Positions 52,385 to 62,549 are shown, counted from the first letter of the stretch. The stretch is DNA of 64,000 bases from Streptomyces sp. NBC_00569 (GCF_036345255.1 NZ_CP107783.1:2666001-2730000); one strand, 5' to 3'. Numbers and translations are program-made. The notes: generated by a model not told the origin, from the sequence alone.

Positions 52385-53799
52385 GACGCGCGGATCCTCC
52401 TCCACACGGCCTTGGCCGCGTTGTGCCCGGACATGCCGTGGACGCCCGGCCCCGGCGGGCTCGCGGACGAGCAGATGAAGACGGCGGGGTGCGGCGTCGT
52501 GTACGGCGACAGGGACAGCTTCGGCCGCAGCAGCAGCTGGAGTCCGCTCACCGCGCCGCAGGCGATGTCACCGCCCACATAGTTCGCGTTCCGCGCGGCC
52601 AGCTCGGGTGGTCCCGCGGTGGCCCGCGCCAGGATCAGGTCGCGGAACCCGGGCGCGAAGCGCTCCAGCTGTCGCTCGGCGGCGTCGGTGAGGTCGCCGT
52701 CCCAGCCGCTCGGGACATGGCCGTACGCCCAGAAGACGTGTTTGCCCGACGGGGCTCTGGAAGGGTCCATGACACTGGGCTGGACGGTGATGAGGAAGGG
52801 CTTGTCCGGAGCGCGGCCCTCGCGGGACGCGGCGCGCAGGGCCGCCGCGATGTCACGGCTGCCGGGCCCGACCTGGACGGTTCCCGCGCTCCTGGCCTCC
52901 TTCGCCGTCCATGGCACGGGGCCGTCTAGCGCGTAGTCGAGCTTGAAGACGCTCGCGCCGTACCGGAAGCGCGCATAGTAGCTGCCGAGCCCGGCGATGC
53001 GGGCGAGCGCCGTGGGCGAGGTGTCGAAGATGTAGGCGCGGGCGGGCGGCAGGTCGTCGAGACGCTTGACCTCGTAGTCCGTGTGGACGGCTCCGCCGAG
53101 GTCCTTGAGGTACGCGGTGAGCGCGTCGGAGATCGACTGTGAGCCGCCGCGGGCGACGGGCCAGCCGCGGGCGTGGCCGGCGAGCGCGAAGACGAGGCCG
53201 ACGGCTCCCGTGCCCAGGCCGCCGAGCGGGGCGATGGCGTGGGCGACGAGGCCGGAGAACAGGGCGCGCGCCCGGTCGTCGCGGAAGCGGCGCATCAGCC
53301 ATGTGGACGGCGGAAGCCCCGCGAGCCCGAAGCGGGCCAGGGTGAGCGGGTCGCGCGGCAGCGTGGTCAGCGGCAGCGCCATGAAGTCCCGTACGAGGGC
53401 GTCCCACTTGGGCAGGAGAGGCGCGACGAGACGGCGGTAGGCACCCGCGTCGTGCGGCCCGAACGAGGCGGCCGTCTCGGCCACGGAGCGTGACAGGACG
53501 GCCGCGCTGCCGTCGGGGAAGGGGTGCGCCATGGGGAGCTCGGCGTGCAGCCACTCCAGGCCGTACCGGTCCAGCGGCATGTCCCTGAACGCGGGCGAGT
53601 TGATCCCCAGGGGGTGAGCGGCCGAGCACGGGTCGTGGCGGAATCCGGGGAGGGTGAGCTCCTCGGTGCGCACGCCTCCGCCGACGGTGTCCCTGGCCTC
53701 GAAGACGGCCACGGAGAGGCCTCGGCGGGCCAGCTCCACGGCAGCGGTCAGTCCGTTCGGTCCCGCACCCACGACGACGGCATCGAGCATCGACGGCAC
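52381..53799 (-). CDS. phytoene-desaturase-like FAD-dependent oxidoreductase
   Basis: 472 residues. FAD-binding GxGxxG in [22 protein letters not shown], then [20 protein letters not shown] and [11 protein letters not shown]. The C-terminal [20 protein letters not shown] is the conserved FAD block of NAD(P)/FAD amine-oxidase/CrtI-like proteins of the PYROXD2 type. The substrate is unknown; no carotenoid genes are nearby. The start is GTG at 53799 (GGAG upstream) or ATG at 53790. Its ATGA overlap couples it to the macro-domain gene. Confidence 0.88.
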   Translation of the reverse strand: MPSMLDAVVVGAGPNGLTAAVELARRGLSVAVFEARDTVGGGVRTEELTLPGFRHDPCSAAHPLGINSPAFRDMPLDRYGLEWLHAELPMAHPFPDGSAAVLSRSVAETAASFGPHDAGAYRRLVAPLLPKWDALVRDFMALPLTTLPRDPLTLARFGLAGLPPSTWLMRRFRDDRARALFSGLVAHAIAPLGGLGTGAVGLVFALAGHARGWPVARGGSQSISDALTAYLKDLGGAVHTDYEVKRLDDLPPARAYIFDTSPTALARIAGLGSYYARFRYGASVFKLDYALDGPVPWTAKEARSAGTVQVGPGSRDIAAALRAASREGRAPDKPFLITVQPSVMDPSRAPSGKHVFWAYGHVPSGWDGDLTDAAERQLERFAPGFRDLILARATAGPPELAARNANYVGGDIACGAVSGLQLLLRPKLSLSPYTTPHPAVFICSSASPPGPGVHGMSGHNAAKAVWRRIRAS

Positions 53800-53958
53800 C
53801 TTCGGACTCCTTTGTCAGCCGAGGCCACTGGCCGACAGGATATGCCGGAGGGCTGACAGAGCCGGGGCGCGGGGCGTTCCCGGACGGGCTGCGCGGAGGT
53901 GCGCCGAGGGTCGGCGCAGGTCATGGGCGCGGGCGCCCGCCAGGGCCCGGCCGCCGGG

Positions 53959-54810
53959 TCACTCGCCGCCGAGCAGGCCCACCACGCGCCGGGCGGTGGC
54001 CTTGTCCCGGGCCGCCGTGAACGGCAGTGCGTTCCCCCCGGTGATCCGGAAGGGCTCGCCCGCCTTCGTCAGGTGCGTGCCGCCCGCCTCCTCGACGAGC
54101 AGCAGCCCCGCCGCGTGGTCCCAGGCGGCTTCCCACGAGAAGGCCGTGGCGTCCAACTCGCCGCGGGCGACGGCCAGATACTCGAGGCCGGCCGAGCCGC
54201 ACGGGCGCGGGAGCACCCCGTCGGCCCACAGGCCCAGGAGGTCGCGCTTCTGCGCGTCCGTCGTGTAGTCGGGGTGCGACGTCGCCACGTCGATGGACTC
54301 GTCCGCGCCGGGCGAACCGGCGTGCAGCGCCTCGCCGTTGAGCCAGGCCCCCTTGCCGCGGACCGCCACGGCGAACTCGCCGAGCGCGGGCGCGAACGTC
54401 CAGGAGGCGAGGACCGTGCCGTGCTGGGCGAGCGCGACGAGCATGCAGAATCCGGGGTCTCCGTGGACGAACTGGCGGGTGCCGTCGACCGGGTCGACGA
54501 TCCACACCGGGGCGTCCTCGCCTATCGCGTCGTAGACCGCGTAATCGGCGTGCACCGCCTCCTCGCCGACCACGACGGAGCCGGGCAGCAGGGCGCTCAG
54601 CTCACGGGTCAGATACTCCTCGGCCAGTCGGTCGGCGGTGGTCACGAGGTCGTGCGGGCCGCTCTTCTGGGCGACGTCGCCCTCGGCGAGCTGCCGGAAT
54701 CGGGGCATCACCTCCGCGGCGGCAGCGGCTCGCACGGCGCGCTCCACCTCGGTGACCCCGTGTACGAGAAAGTCGTCGATGCTTTCCGTCGTTTCCTGTG
54801 CTTCGATCAT
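53959..54810 (-). CDS. inositol monophosphatase family phosphatase
   Basis: 283 residues. Metal-site motifs: VVGEEA (Glu), WIVDPVDGTRQFVHG (Asp-Pro-x-Asp-Gly-Thr) and WDHAAGLLLVEEAGG (Trp-Asp). Family members dephosphorylate myo-inositol phosphate, histidinol phosphate, fructose bisphosphate or 3'-phosphoadenosine phosphate using Mg2+; which applies here cannot be told. It is a single gene 159 bp after the FAD oxidoreductase start, oriented the same way. Confidence 0.9.
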   Translation of the reverse strand: MIEAQETTESIDDFLVHGVTEVERAVRAAAAAEVMPRFRQLAEGDVAQKSGPHDLVTTADRLAEEYLTRELSALLPGSVVVGEEAVHADYAVYDAIGEDAPVWIVDPVDGTRQFVHGDPGFCMLVALAQHGTVLASWTFAPALGEFAVAVRGKGAWLNGEALHAGSPGADESIDVATSHPDYTTDAQKRDLLGLWADGVLPRPCGSAGLEYLAVARGELDATAFSWEAAWDHAAGLLLVEEAGGTHLTKAGEPFRITGGNALPFTAARDKATARRVVGLLGGE

Positions 54811-54930
54811 GCGTCCATGAGAGCACGCCCCGCTGACAATTCGTACCCGCCCGGTGTACGAGGGGTGGAATCCCGTTGAACACCACGGAACCCCACCCCT
54901 GGCACGTCGATCCGGACACCGCCTGATGCG

Positions 54931-56775
54931 TCAGCGTCCGACGGCGTACCCCTGCATCCCGCGCGGATTGGCCGCGGCCGACAGGACGCCGGTCTCCGGG
55001 TCGCGGGCGACCGCGCACAGGCGGCCCTCCGACCAGGGCTCGCCGACCGTCACCTCGTGGCCGCGGCGGCGCAGCTCCTCGACGACGTCCTCACCGACGC
55101 GGGACTCGACGGTGACGCTGCCGGGCCGCATGCCGCGCGGGAAGAAGGAGCCGGGGAAGGAGTCGTTGTGCCAGTTCGGGGCGTCGACCGCGCCCTGGAG
55201 GTCGAGCCCTCCGCGCACGGCCGCGCGCAGGGCGACGGCGAGGAAGAAGTGGAGCTGCCACTGGTCCTGCTGGTCGCCTCCGGGCGTGCCGAACGCGAGG
55301 ACCGGCACCCCGTCCTTCAGGGCGAGAGAGGGCGTCAGCGTCGTGCGGGGACGGCGTCCCGGCGTGAGCGAGTTCGGCAGGTCCTCCTCCAGCCAGGCCA
55401 TCTGGAGACGGGTGCCGAGCGGGAAGCCGAGCTCGGGCACGACGGGGTTCGACTGGAGCCAGCCGCCGGAGGGCGTCGCGGCGACCATGTTGCCCCAGCG
55501 GTCGACGATGTCGAGGTGGCAGGTGTCGCCGCGGGTCGCGCCGTCCGCGGCGACCTCCTGGTCACCACTCTTGGCGACGGTGGGCTCACCGGCTCCGGCG
55601 CCCGCTATCCCCATGGCGTCGAACCCGTCGTCCCCCGCGGCCACGGCGTGCGCGTGCGCGGAGATGCGGGGCTCGGTGCCGCGCGGGCTGCCCGGCCGCA
55701 GCTCGTGGGACGCCTTGTCGCCGATGAGGGCGCGGCGCGCGGCGTTGTACTCGTCGGACAGGAGCTCGGCGACGGGCACGTCCTCGGGGCCGGCGTCCCC
55801 GTACCAGGCCTCACGGTCGGCCATGGCGAGCTTGCAGCCCTCGATGAGCAGGTGGACGTACTCGGCGGAGCCGTACGCGGGCAGCTCGTCGGGGAGGAGG
55901 GCGAGCTGCTGGAGGAAGGCGGGGCCCTGGCTCCAGGCGCCGGCCTTGCACAGGGTCCAGCCGTTCCAGTCGTACGTGGCGGGCGCCTCGTAGCTCGCGG
56001 ACCAGCCGGCCAGGTCGGCGGCGGTGAGCGTGCCGGTGTGGTGGGTACCGCTGGTGTCCATGGTGGGCCGGCCGGCCTGCCGGACGAGGGCCTCGGCGAT
56101 GAAGCCCTCGCGCCAGATCGCGCGGGCGGCCTCGATCTCGGCGACACGCTTGTCGCCGGCGTCGCCCGCGATCTCCTCGGCCTCCTCGATGACGCGCCGC
56201 CACGTCGCGGCGAGCTGCGGGTTGCGGAAGAGCTCCCCGGGCTTCGGGGAGGCGCCGTCCTTGAGGTAGACCTCGGCCGAGGAGGGCCACTCGTCCTCGA
56301 AGAGGGCGCGCACGGTCTCGACGGTCTCGCCGACGCGCTCCACGGGCGCGTGCCCGTCCTCGGCGTACCCGATCGCGTAGCTGAGCACCTCTGCCAGGGA
56401 CTTGGTGCCGTGGTCCTTCAGGAGGAGCATCCAGGCGTCGAAGGCGCCGGGCACGGCGGCGGCCAGGGGGCCGGTGCCGGGGACGAGATCGAGGCCGAGG
56501 GAGCGGTAGTGGGCGACGGTGGCCCCGGCGGGCGCGACGCCCTGCCCGCACAGGACGCTGACGTCCTGGCCGGCGGGGGCGAGGATGATCGGGACCTCAC
56601 CGGCGGGGCCGTTCAGGTGGGGTTCGACGACGTGCAGGACGAAGCCCGCGGCGACGGCTGCGTCGTAGGCGTTGCCACCGCTCTCCAGGACGGCCATGGC
56701 CGACTGGGAGGCGAGCCAGTGGGTGGACGAGACCATGCCGAAGGTGCCTTGCAGGGTCGGCCGGGTGGTGAACAA
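54931..56775 (-). CDS. gamma-glutamyltransferase family protein, without signal peptide
   Basis: 614 residues. The Ntn-hydrolase self-processing site is GDTCHLDIVDRWGNMVAAT with Thr418 as the new N-terminal nucleophile, followed by the Gly-rich FGTPGGDQQDQWQ oxyanion region. Blocks such as SQSAMAVLESGGNAYDAAVAAG are standard. There is no export signal, so it acts in the cytoplasm on imported gamma-glutamyl compounds or other amides. It starts 19 bp after the oppF-like gene as the last member of the transporter operon. Confidence 0.92.
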   Translation of the reverse strand: MFTTRPTLQGTFGMVSSTHWLASQSAMAVLESGGNAYDAAVAAGFVLHVVEPHLNGPAGEVPIILAPAGQDVSVLCGQGVAPAGATVAHYRSLGLDLVPGTGPLAAAVPGAFDAWMLLLKDHGTKSLAEVLSYAIGYAEDGHAPVERVGETVETVRALFEDEWPSSAEVYLKDGASPKPGELFRNPQLAATWRRVIEEAEEIAGDAGDKRVAEIEAARAIWREGFIAEALVRQAGRPTMDTSGTHHTGTLTAADLAGWSASYEAPATYDWNGWTLCKAGAWSQGPAFLQQLALLPDELPAYGSAEYVHLLIEGCKLAMADREAWYGDAGPEDVPVAELLSDEYNAARRALIGDKASHELRPGSPRGTEPRISAHAHAVAAGDDGFDAMGIAGAGAGEPTVAKSGDQEVAADGATRGDTCHLDIVDRWGNMVAATPSGGWLQSNPVVPELGFPLGTRLQMAWLEEDLPNSLTPGRRPRTTLTPSLALKDGVPVLAFGTPGGDQQDQWQLHFFLAVALRAAVRGGLDLQGAVDAPNWHNDSFPGSFFPRGMRPGSVTVESRVGEDVVEELRRRGHEVTVGEPWSEGRLCAVARDPETGVLSAAANPRGMQGYAVGR

Positions 56776-56794
56776 GGGTGGTGCTCCTCGGGCG

Positions 56795-57841
56795 TCAGGC
56801 GGATGCGGGGCGGCTGTGAGGGATCGTACGAAGTGAGGTGTCGGCGTCCGCGGGACGGGGTGCCGCGGCGTCGGGGGCGGTGCCGTCGTCGGCGACGAGG
56901 TGGCAGGACACCTCGCGGCCGCTGTCCAGGGTGCGCAGGGCCGGGACCTCGGTGCGGCAGCGGTCGACGGCGAGCGGGCAGCGCGTGTGGAAGCGGCAGC
57001 CGGGCGGGGGTGCCAGCGGGCTGGGGAGTTCGCCGCTGAGGACGATCCGTTCGCGGGTGCGCTGGGTGACCGGGTCGGGCACGGGCGCCGCGGACAGGAG
57101 GGCCTGTGTGTAGGGGTGCTTGGGGTCGGCGAACAGCTCGGCGGTGGGGGCCTGTTCGACGATCTGGCCGAGGTACATGACCGCGATCCGGTCGGCGAGG
57201 TACTCGACGGCGGCGAGGTCGTGGGTGATGAACAGGCAGCCGAAGCCGTGGTCGCGCTGGAGGTCGGCGAGCAGGTTGAGGACGGACGCCTGGACGGACA
57301 CGTCGAGGGCGGACGTCGGCTCGTCGGCGACGAGGAGCGCCGGGTCGACCGACAGGGCGCGAGCGATGGAGATGCGCTGGCGCTGGCCGCCGGACAGCTC
57401 GTGCGGGTGCCGGTCGGCGTGTTCGGGGCGCAGGCCCACCTGGGCGAGGAGTTCCGCCACGCGCGCGCGTGCCGCCTCGCCCTTCGCGATGCCGTGCAGC
57501 CGCAGCGGTTCGGCGACGATCTGCCCGACGGTCATGCGCGGGTCGAGGGACGACGACGGGTCCTGGAAGACGAGGTGGAAGTCCTTGCGCAGGGGGCGCA
57601 GGGCGCGCCGGGACATGGCTGTCACGTCGGTGCCGTTGATGCGTACGGTGCCGCCGGTGGGCTCGTCCAGGCGTACGGCGCAGCGTCCGACGGTGGACTT
57701 GCCGCTGCCCGACTCCCCCACGAGACCGACGACTTCGCCGCGGCCGACGGTCAGGGTGACGCCGTCGGCGGCGCGTACGGTGCCGCCCGGGGCGGCGAAG
57801 TGCCGCTCCAGAGCATCGAGTTGCAGGACCGGGGTGCTCAC
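56795..57841 (-). CDS. oligopeptide ABC transporter ATP-binding protein (OppF/DppF-like)
   Basis: 348 residues. Walker [11 protein letters not shown]-loop [11 protein letters not shown], signature LSGGQRQR, Walker [14 protein letters not shown]-loop FITHD, then the oligo_HPY C-terminal domain ([17 protein letters not shown]) with the Cys-rich [14 protein letters not shown] motif. It energises peptide uptake together with the OppD-like protein. GTG start, four-base overlap with the upstream gene. Confidence 0.95.
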   Translation of the reverse strand: MSTPVLQLDALERHFAAPGGTVRAADGVTLTVGRGEVVGLVGESGSGKSTVGRCAVRLDEPTGGTVRINGTDVTAMSRRALRPLRKDFHLVFQDPSSSLDPRMTVGQIVAEPLRLHGIAKGEAARARVAELLAQVGLRPEHADRHPHELSGGQRQRISIARALSVDPALLVADEPTSALDVSVQASVLNLLADLQRDHGFGCLFITHDLAAVEYLADRIAVMYLGQIVEQAPTAELFADPKHPYTQALLSAAPVPDPVTQRTRERIVLSGELPSPLAPPPGCRFHTRCPLAVDRCRTEVPALRTLDSGREVSCHLVADDGTAPDAAAPRPADADTSLRTIPHSRPASA

Positions 57842-58869
57842 TGTGCGGCCTCCTGGAGGGTGTTCGGGTGCCAGCAGGCGGTCAGGTGCGGGGCGCCGTC
57901 TCCGGCGTCCTCGGTGACGGACTCGAAGCCGGGCCTGGCCGTCGTGCACCGCTCGTCGGCGCGGGCGCAGCGCGGGGCGAAGGTGCAGGCGTCGGGCTGG
58001 GAGTCGAGGCTCGGCACGAGGCCGGGGATCTCGGGCAGGCGCCGCTTGCCGCCCCCGTCCGCGGCGGCCGAGGCGCCGGGCTGCAGGACCGCCGAGAGGA
58101 GTCCGCGGGTGTACGGGTGGCGGGGCGCCGCGAACAGTTCGTCCACGGGGGCCTGTTCGACGGGCCGGCCCGCGTACATGACGAGGACGCGGTCGGCGAT
58201 GTCGGCGACGACGCCGAGGTCGTGCGTGATGAGGACGATCGCCGTGCCGAGGCGTTCGCGCAGCGACTGGAGGACCTCCAGGATGCCTGCCTGCACGGTG
58301 ACGTCGAGGGCGGTGGTCGGCTCGTCGGCGATGAGGACGGCCGGGTCGCAGGCGACCGCGATGGCGATCATCACGCGTTGGCGCATACCGCCGGAGAGCT
58401 GGTGCGGGTACTCGTCGACGCGCTGGGCCGGGGCGGGGATGCCCACGAGGTCGAGGAGTTCGACGGCACGCGCGCGTGCGTCCTTCTTGTTCAGGCCCTG
58501 GTGGCGGCGGAGCACCTCGCCGATCTGCCGGCCGATGGTGAGGACCGGGTTCAGGGAGGTCATCGGCTCCTGGAAGATCATCGCGATGTCCTTGCCGCGG
58601 ATCTTCCCGTACGCCTTGTCGTCGCCGCCCGCGAGTTCGCGTGTCCCGAGCCTGATCGACCCGGTGATGTGCGCGGTGGGCGGGAGCAGGCCCATGACGG
58701 CCATGGAGGTGACGGACTTGCCGCAGCCCGACTCGCCCACCACGGCGAGGACTTCACCGGCCGCGAGGTCGTACGAGACGTGGTCGACGGCGTGGACGGT
58801 GCGGGCGTCGGTGCGGAACGAGACCGACAGGTCACGGACGCTGAGCACGGCTTCGGGGTTCGGGCTCAT
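57838..58869 (-). CDS. oligopeptide ABC transporter ATP-binding protein (OppD/DppD-like)
   Basis: 343 residues. Walker [10 protein letters not shown]-loop [11 protein letters not shown], signature LSGGMRQR, Walker [14 protein letters not shown]-loop LITHD, and the oligo_HPY domain ([16 protein letters not shown]) with [14 protein letters not shown], which in related proteins binds an iron-sulfur cluster. It pairs with the OppF-like ATPase. Four-base overlap with the OppC-like gene. Confidence 0.95.
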   Translation of the reverse strand: MSPNPEAVLSVRDLSVSFRTDARTVHAVDHVSYDLAAGEVLAVVGESGCGKSVTSMAVMGLLPPTAHITGSIRLGTRELAGGDDKAYGKIRGKDIAMIFQEPMTSLNPVLTIGRQIGEVLRRHQGLNKKDARARAVELLDLVGIPAPAQRVDEYPHQLSGGMRQRVMIAIAVACDPAVLIADEPTTALDVTVQAGILEVLQSLRERLGTAIVLITHDLGVVADIADRVLVMYAGRPVEQAPVDELFAAPRHPYTRGLLSAVLQPGASAAADGGGKRRLPEIPGLVPSLDSQPDACTFAPRCARADERCTTARPGFESVTEDAGDGAPHLTACWHPNTLQEAAQ

Positions 58870-59744
58870 CGGGTCGCTCCACGGGGGTCGAGTACGTCGC
58901 GCAGGCCGTCGCCGAGCAGGTTGAACGCCAGGGTCGCGGCGACGACGGCGAGGCCGGGGAAGACCGCCATCCAGGGCGCGGGGGCGAGGAAGGCCTGGGC
59001 GGAGGACAGCATCACACCGAGGGACGGCTCGGGCGGCTGGACGCCGAGACCGAGGAAGCTGAGCAGTGCCTCGCCGATGATCGCGGCGGGGATGCCGACG
59101 GTGGCCTGGACGACGAGCGCCGAGGTCGCGTTGGGCAGGATGTGGCGGAACAGGACGGTGCCGTCCCCTCCTCCGTTGGCGACGGCGGCGGCGACATAGT
59201 CGACGTGCTTGAGCCGCAGGGTCTCCGCGCGGGTGATGCGGATGACGGCCGGGATCTGTGAGATGCCGATCGCGATGGTCGCGTTGGTGAGGGACGGGCC
59301 GAGGACCGCGGCGAGACCGACGGCCAGGACCAGGAAGGGGAACGCGAGCATCGTGTCGGTGACGCGCGAGACGACGCTGTCGGCGAGCTTGCCGTAGTAG
59401 CCGGCGAGCAGTCCGAGGGGGACGCCGACGACGAACGCGAGGATCACCGCGAGGACGCCGACCTGCATGGACGCGCGGGCGCCGAACACGACGCGGGAGA
59501 GCTGGTCGCGTCCGAGGTCGTCGGTGCCGAGCCAGTGCGACCAGTCCGGCGCGGCGAGCACGTTGCCGAAGTCGGGCTGCGCCGGGTCGTACGGGGCGAC
59601 GAGCGGGGCGAGGAGCGCGGCCAGGACGAAGATTCCGGCGATGACACCGCCGGTCATCGCGAGCCGGTTCTTGCGCAGGGCGCGCAGCTTGGCGCTGCCC
59701 GCGGCACGCGAACGGACAGCTGTCAGGGAAAGGGCCGTGGTCAC
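58866..59744 (-). CDS. oligopeptide ABC transporter permease (OppC/DppC-like)
   Basis: 292 residues, about six membrane helices. It starts with an OppC_N helix (RLAMTGGVIAGIFVLAALLAPLVAPYDPAQPDF), then HWLGTDDLGRDQLSRVVFGAR, and the EAA loop EALLSFLGLGVQPPEPSLG that contacts the ATPases. GTG at 59744 overlaps the OppB-like stop by four bases; the frame to 60308 is antisense-like. Confidence 0.94.
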   Translation of the reverse strand: MTTALSLTAVRSRAAGSAKLRALRKNRLAMTGGVIAGIFVLAALLAPLVAPYDPAQPDFGNVLAAPDWSHWLGTDDLGRDQLSRVVFGARASMQVGVLAVILAFVVGVPLGLLAGYYGKLADSVVSRVTDTMLAFPFLVLAVGLAAVLGPSLTNATIAIGISQIPAVIRITRAETLRLKHVDYVAAAVANGGGDGTVLFRHILPNATSALVVQATVGIPAAIIGEALLSFLGLGVQPPEPSLGVMLSSAQAFLAPAPWMAVFPGLAVVAATLAFNLLGDGLRDVLDPRGATR

Positions 59745-60754
59745 TTGGCGCCTCCGAGCCGGATGCGCGGGTCGATGACCGAGTACGCGACGTCGACCAG
59801 CAGGTTGATGAGGATGTAGGCGGCGGAGGTGCACAGCACCACGCCCTGGAGGGTCGCGTAGTCGCGGGTGAAGACGGCGTCGATGGTGAGTTTGCCGAAG
59901 CCGGGCAGGACGAAGATCTGCTCGGTGACGACGGCGCCCGAGATGAGGTGGCCGAGCTGGAGTCCGAGCACGGTCACCACGGTGACCAGGGAGTTCCTCA
60001 GCGCGTGACCGCCGATGACCTCGCGGCGCGTCAGGCCCTTGGCGCGGGCGGTGCGCACGTAGTCGGCGGAGAGGGAGTCGAGCATCGCGGCCCTGGTCTG
60101 CCGCATGACGACGGCGGCGAGCCCGGAGCCGAGGACGATCGCGGGCAGCACCATGCGGCGCAGATTGTCGAGCGGGTCGGTGCCGAAGGGCACGTATCCG
60201 GAGGCGGCGAAGACCGGGACGGCGATGGCGAACGCGAGGACCAGGACCATGCCGAGCCAGAAGGTGGGGACCGAGAGGCCGAGCAGGGCGAGGCCGTTGG
60301 CGATCCACTCGGCGGGCCTGCCGCGGCGGACGGCGGCGACGATGCCCGCGCCGATCCCCAGCACGACCGCCAGCAGGAGGGAGAGCGCCGCGAGTTCGAG
60401 GGTGACGGGCAGGGCCTGGCCGATGGCGTCGGAGACCGGCAGGCCGGTGCGCGACGAGGTGCCGAGGTCGCCGGTGAGGGCGTGCCCGATGAACCGGCCG
60501 TACTGGATGACGATGTTGTCGTCGAGGCCGTACTCGGCGCGGATCGCGGCGAGCGCGGCGGGGCTGCGCTCCTCGCCGGCGAGCGCGAGGGCCGGGTCGC
60601 CGGGCAGCGCGCGGATGCCGGCGAAGACGACGATCGAGACGAGGAAGAGGGTGATGACGGACTGGCGTACGCGGGTCAGCACGTACGCGGCCATCGGATG
60701 CCCCGAGAGGAGGGCGAGCCGCGCCTTGGGCAGGGTCGCTTGAGCGGTCGTCAC
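59741..60754 (-). CDS. oligopeptide ABC transporter permease (OppB/DppB-like)
   Basis: 337 residues with about six membrane helices and the OppB-type N-terminal segment (YVLTRVRQSVITLFLVSIVVF, ALPGDPALAL). EYGLDDNIVIQYGRFI and the EAA-like block TARAKGLTRREVIGGHALRNSL are family markers. It forms the channel with the OppC-like subunit. GTG start, four-base overlap with the binding-protein gene. Confidence 0.94.
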   Translation of the reverse strand: MTTAQATLPKARLALLSGHPMAAYVLTRVRQSVITLFLVSIVVFAGIRALPGDPALALAGEERSPAALAAIRAEYGLDDNIVIQYGRFIGHALTGDLGTSSRTGLPVSDAIGQALPVTLELAALSLLLAVVLGIGAGIVAAVRRGRPAEWIANGLALLGLSVPTFWLGMVLVLAFAIAVPVFAASGYVPFGTDPLDNLRRMVLPAIVLGSGLAAVVMRQTRAAMLDSLSADYVRTARAKGLTRREVIGGHALRNSLVTVVTVLGLQLGHLISGAVVTEQIFVLPGFGKLTIDAVFTRDYATLQGVVLCTSAAYILINLLVDVAYSVIDPRIRLGGAK

Positions 60755-62361
60755 TTGGCGTACCCCGCAGCCTTCACGCGGACCAGGCCGTCGCCGTAGA
60801 CGCGGATGCCCGCGACGTCCTTCCCCGCGACGACGTAGTTCTTCTGGCGGTAGACGTAGATGAGCGCGTGGGCGTCGTTCGCGCGGCGGGTCAGCTCGCC
60901 GTATATCTTGGCGCGTTCGGCGGGGTCGGCCTCGGTGCGGCCGCGCTCGATGAGGGCGTCGGTCTCGTCGTCCGAGAAGCCGTAGGCGTTCATGGCACCC
61001 TTCGTCTGCAGGAAGCTGGCGATGTTGCCGTCGGGGTCGAGGCGCCCGGACCAGCCGCTGGTGAAGGCGTCGTAGTGACCGGAGTCGGTCTCCTCGAGCA
61101 TCGTGGCGTACTCGGTGGGGCGCAGGGAGACGGCGAAGCCGGCCTCCTTGGCCATGGCCTGGACGACCTGGCCGAGACGGCTGTTCTCCGGCGTGGTGGA
61201 CGTCTTGAGCTCGATCTTGAGCGGGGTCTTCACGCCCGCCGCCTTGAGCAGCCGCTTCGCCTTGGCGACATCGCGCTTGGGGCAGGCGGAGGCCGCTACG
61301 CCGGGCGCGATGGCGGATTCGGGCGAGACGGGCCCGCAGGCGGGTTCGTACATGCCCTGGAAGACGACCTTGTTGATCAGGTCGCGGTCGATGGACAGCT
61401 CGAAGGCCTCCCGCACACGCACGTCGCGGGCGAGGGCGGTGTCGAGCTTGCCGGGCTTCTCTCCGAGGCCCTTGACGTTGCCGACGTTGAGCCCGATGCC
61501 CTGGTAGCCGAGCGAGGGCGAGTTGAACAGCTGGAGCTTGGGCTCGGTGAGCGCGCTCTTCACGTCCACGGGGGCCATCTGGTCGCCGACCTGGATGTCG
61601 CCGGAGCGGAGGTTGGCGAGGCGGACGCTGCCGTCGGGGATCGGCTTGTAGATCACCTTGTCGAGGTGGACGTCGCGTGCGTCGTAGTAGTTCGGGTCCT
61701 TGGCGAGCACGATGCGGTCACCGCCGACGCGCTCGACGAACTTGAACGGTCCCACGCAGGAGGGGTGGTTGGTGAAGTTCTTGCCGTACTTCTTGAGCGC
61801 GGCCGGGGACATCACCATGCCGGAGCGGTCGGCGAGCACGGCGGTGAGCGGGACGTAGGCCTGCTTGAGGGTGAGCTTCACGGTGTTCGCGCCGGTGGCC
61901 TCGACCGCCTTCAGCGGGGCGAGTTCGGTGGCGCGGGCCGACCCCGGCAGGTCGCGGTGGCGCAGCAGCGAGGTGACGACGGCGGCCGCGTCGAGGGAGG
62001 TGCCGTCGCTGAACTTCAGGCCCTTGCGGACGGAGAAGGTGACGGTGCGGCCGTCGGGCGAGGTCTTCGGCAGCGCGGTGGCGAGCTGCGGGACGACCTT
62101 GCCCGCCTCGTCGACGTCGTAGAGCTTCTCGCACATTCCGGCGAAGACCGTGCGGCCGACGAGGGTCTGGGCGAGCGAGGGGTCGAGTTTGTCCGGGTCC
62201 GCGTTGAGGGCGACGGTGAGCGTGCCGCCGTCGCGTACGGGCCGGTCGTCGGTCATGCGCTCCCCGCCGACCTCGGTGGCCGAGGACTGGAGGGAGCCGC
62301 AGCCCGCCGTTGTGGACAACACCAGGGCAACTGCCGTGCAGGCAACCGCTGTTCGGCGCAC
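60751..62361 (-). CDS. peptide ABC transporter substrate-binding lipoprotein (SBP family 5)
   Basis: About 536 residues. The N-terminus VRRTAVACTAVALVLSTTAG-C is a lipoprotein signal with lipobox TAGC, so the mature protein is lipid-anchored outside the membrane. The family-5 body follows: GTLTVALNADPDKLDPSLAQ, RTVTFSVRKGLKFSDGTSLDAAAVV, VREAFELSIDRDLI and ETDSGHYDAFTSGWSGRLDPDG. It captures peptides for the Opp channel. The GTG at 62361 has GGAGG nine bases upstream and gives a normal lipoprotein signal; an in-frame ATG at 62400 would add 13 residues. First gene of the operon. Confidence 0.94.
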   Translation of the reverse strand: MRRTAVACTAVALVLSTTAGCGSLQSSATEVGGERMTDDRPVRDGGTLTVALNADPDKLDPSLAQTLVGRTVFAGMCEKLYDVDEAGKVVPQLATALPKTSPDGRTVTFSVRKGLKFSDGTSLDAAAVVTSLLRHRDLPGSARATELAPLKAVEATGANTVKLTLKQAYVPLTAVLADRSGMVMSPAALKKYGKNFTNHPSCVGPFKFVERVGGDRIVLAKDPNYYDARDVHLDKVIYKPIPDGSVRLANLRSGDIQVGDQMAPVDVKSALTEPKLQLFNSPSLGYQGIGLNVGNVKGLGEKPGKLDTALARDVRVREAFELSIDRDLINKVVFQGMYEPACGPVSPESAIAPGVAASACPKRDVAKAKRLLKAAGVKTPLKIELKTSTTPENSRLGQVVQAMAKEAGFAVSLRPTEYATMLEETDSGHYDAFTSGWSGRLDPDGNIASFLQTKGAMNAYGFSDDETDALIERGRTEADPAERAKIYGELTRRANDAHALIYVYRQKNYVVAGKDVAGIRVYGDGLVRVKAAGYAK

Positions 62362-62438
62362 GAGGAGATACCTCCGCCAGGGGACGAGTGTGCGGGACAT
62401 CCTGTGGGTGATCCGTGTGTGATCAAGGAATACCGCAG

Positions 62439-62467
62439 AACGTATTTCGCATACAGTCCACAGGCAA
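62439..62467 (-). promoter_or_regulatory. predicted promoter of the oligopeptide transporter operon
   Basis: On the minus strand TTGCCT (62462-62467) and TACGTT (62439-62444) are separated by 17 bp, about 75 bp before the binding-protein start. The layout is nearly identical to that predicted for ccr. The 21-bp shared element lies 28 bp further upstream. Confidence 0.5.
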
Positions 62468-62494
62468 GGGGGTTGTCCGCATGGCGGAACACAT

Positions 62495-62515
62495 TTGATG
62501 AAGATTGAATAACCG
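62495..62515 (-). promoter_or_regulatory. copy 2 of the element shared with the CocE peptidase promoter
   Basis: The plus strand reads TTGATGAAGATTGAATAACC plus a final G, 19 of 21 identical to 8164-8184. It lies upstream of the predicted -35, where an activator would bind. It could also serve the divergent AraC gene. Confidence 0.5.
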
Positions 62516-62549
62516 GCCCCGACAAAGAAGGTCACAAGGCCCCAAGCGG

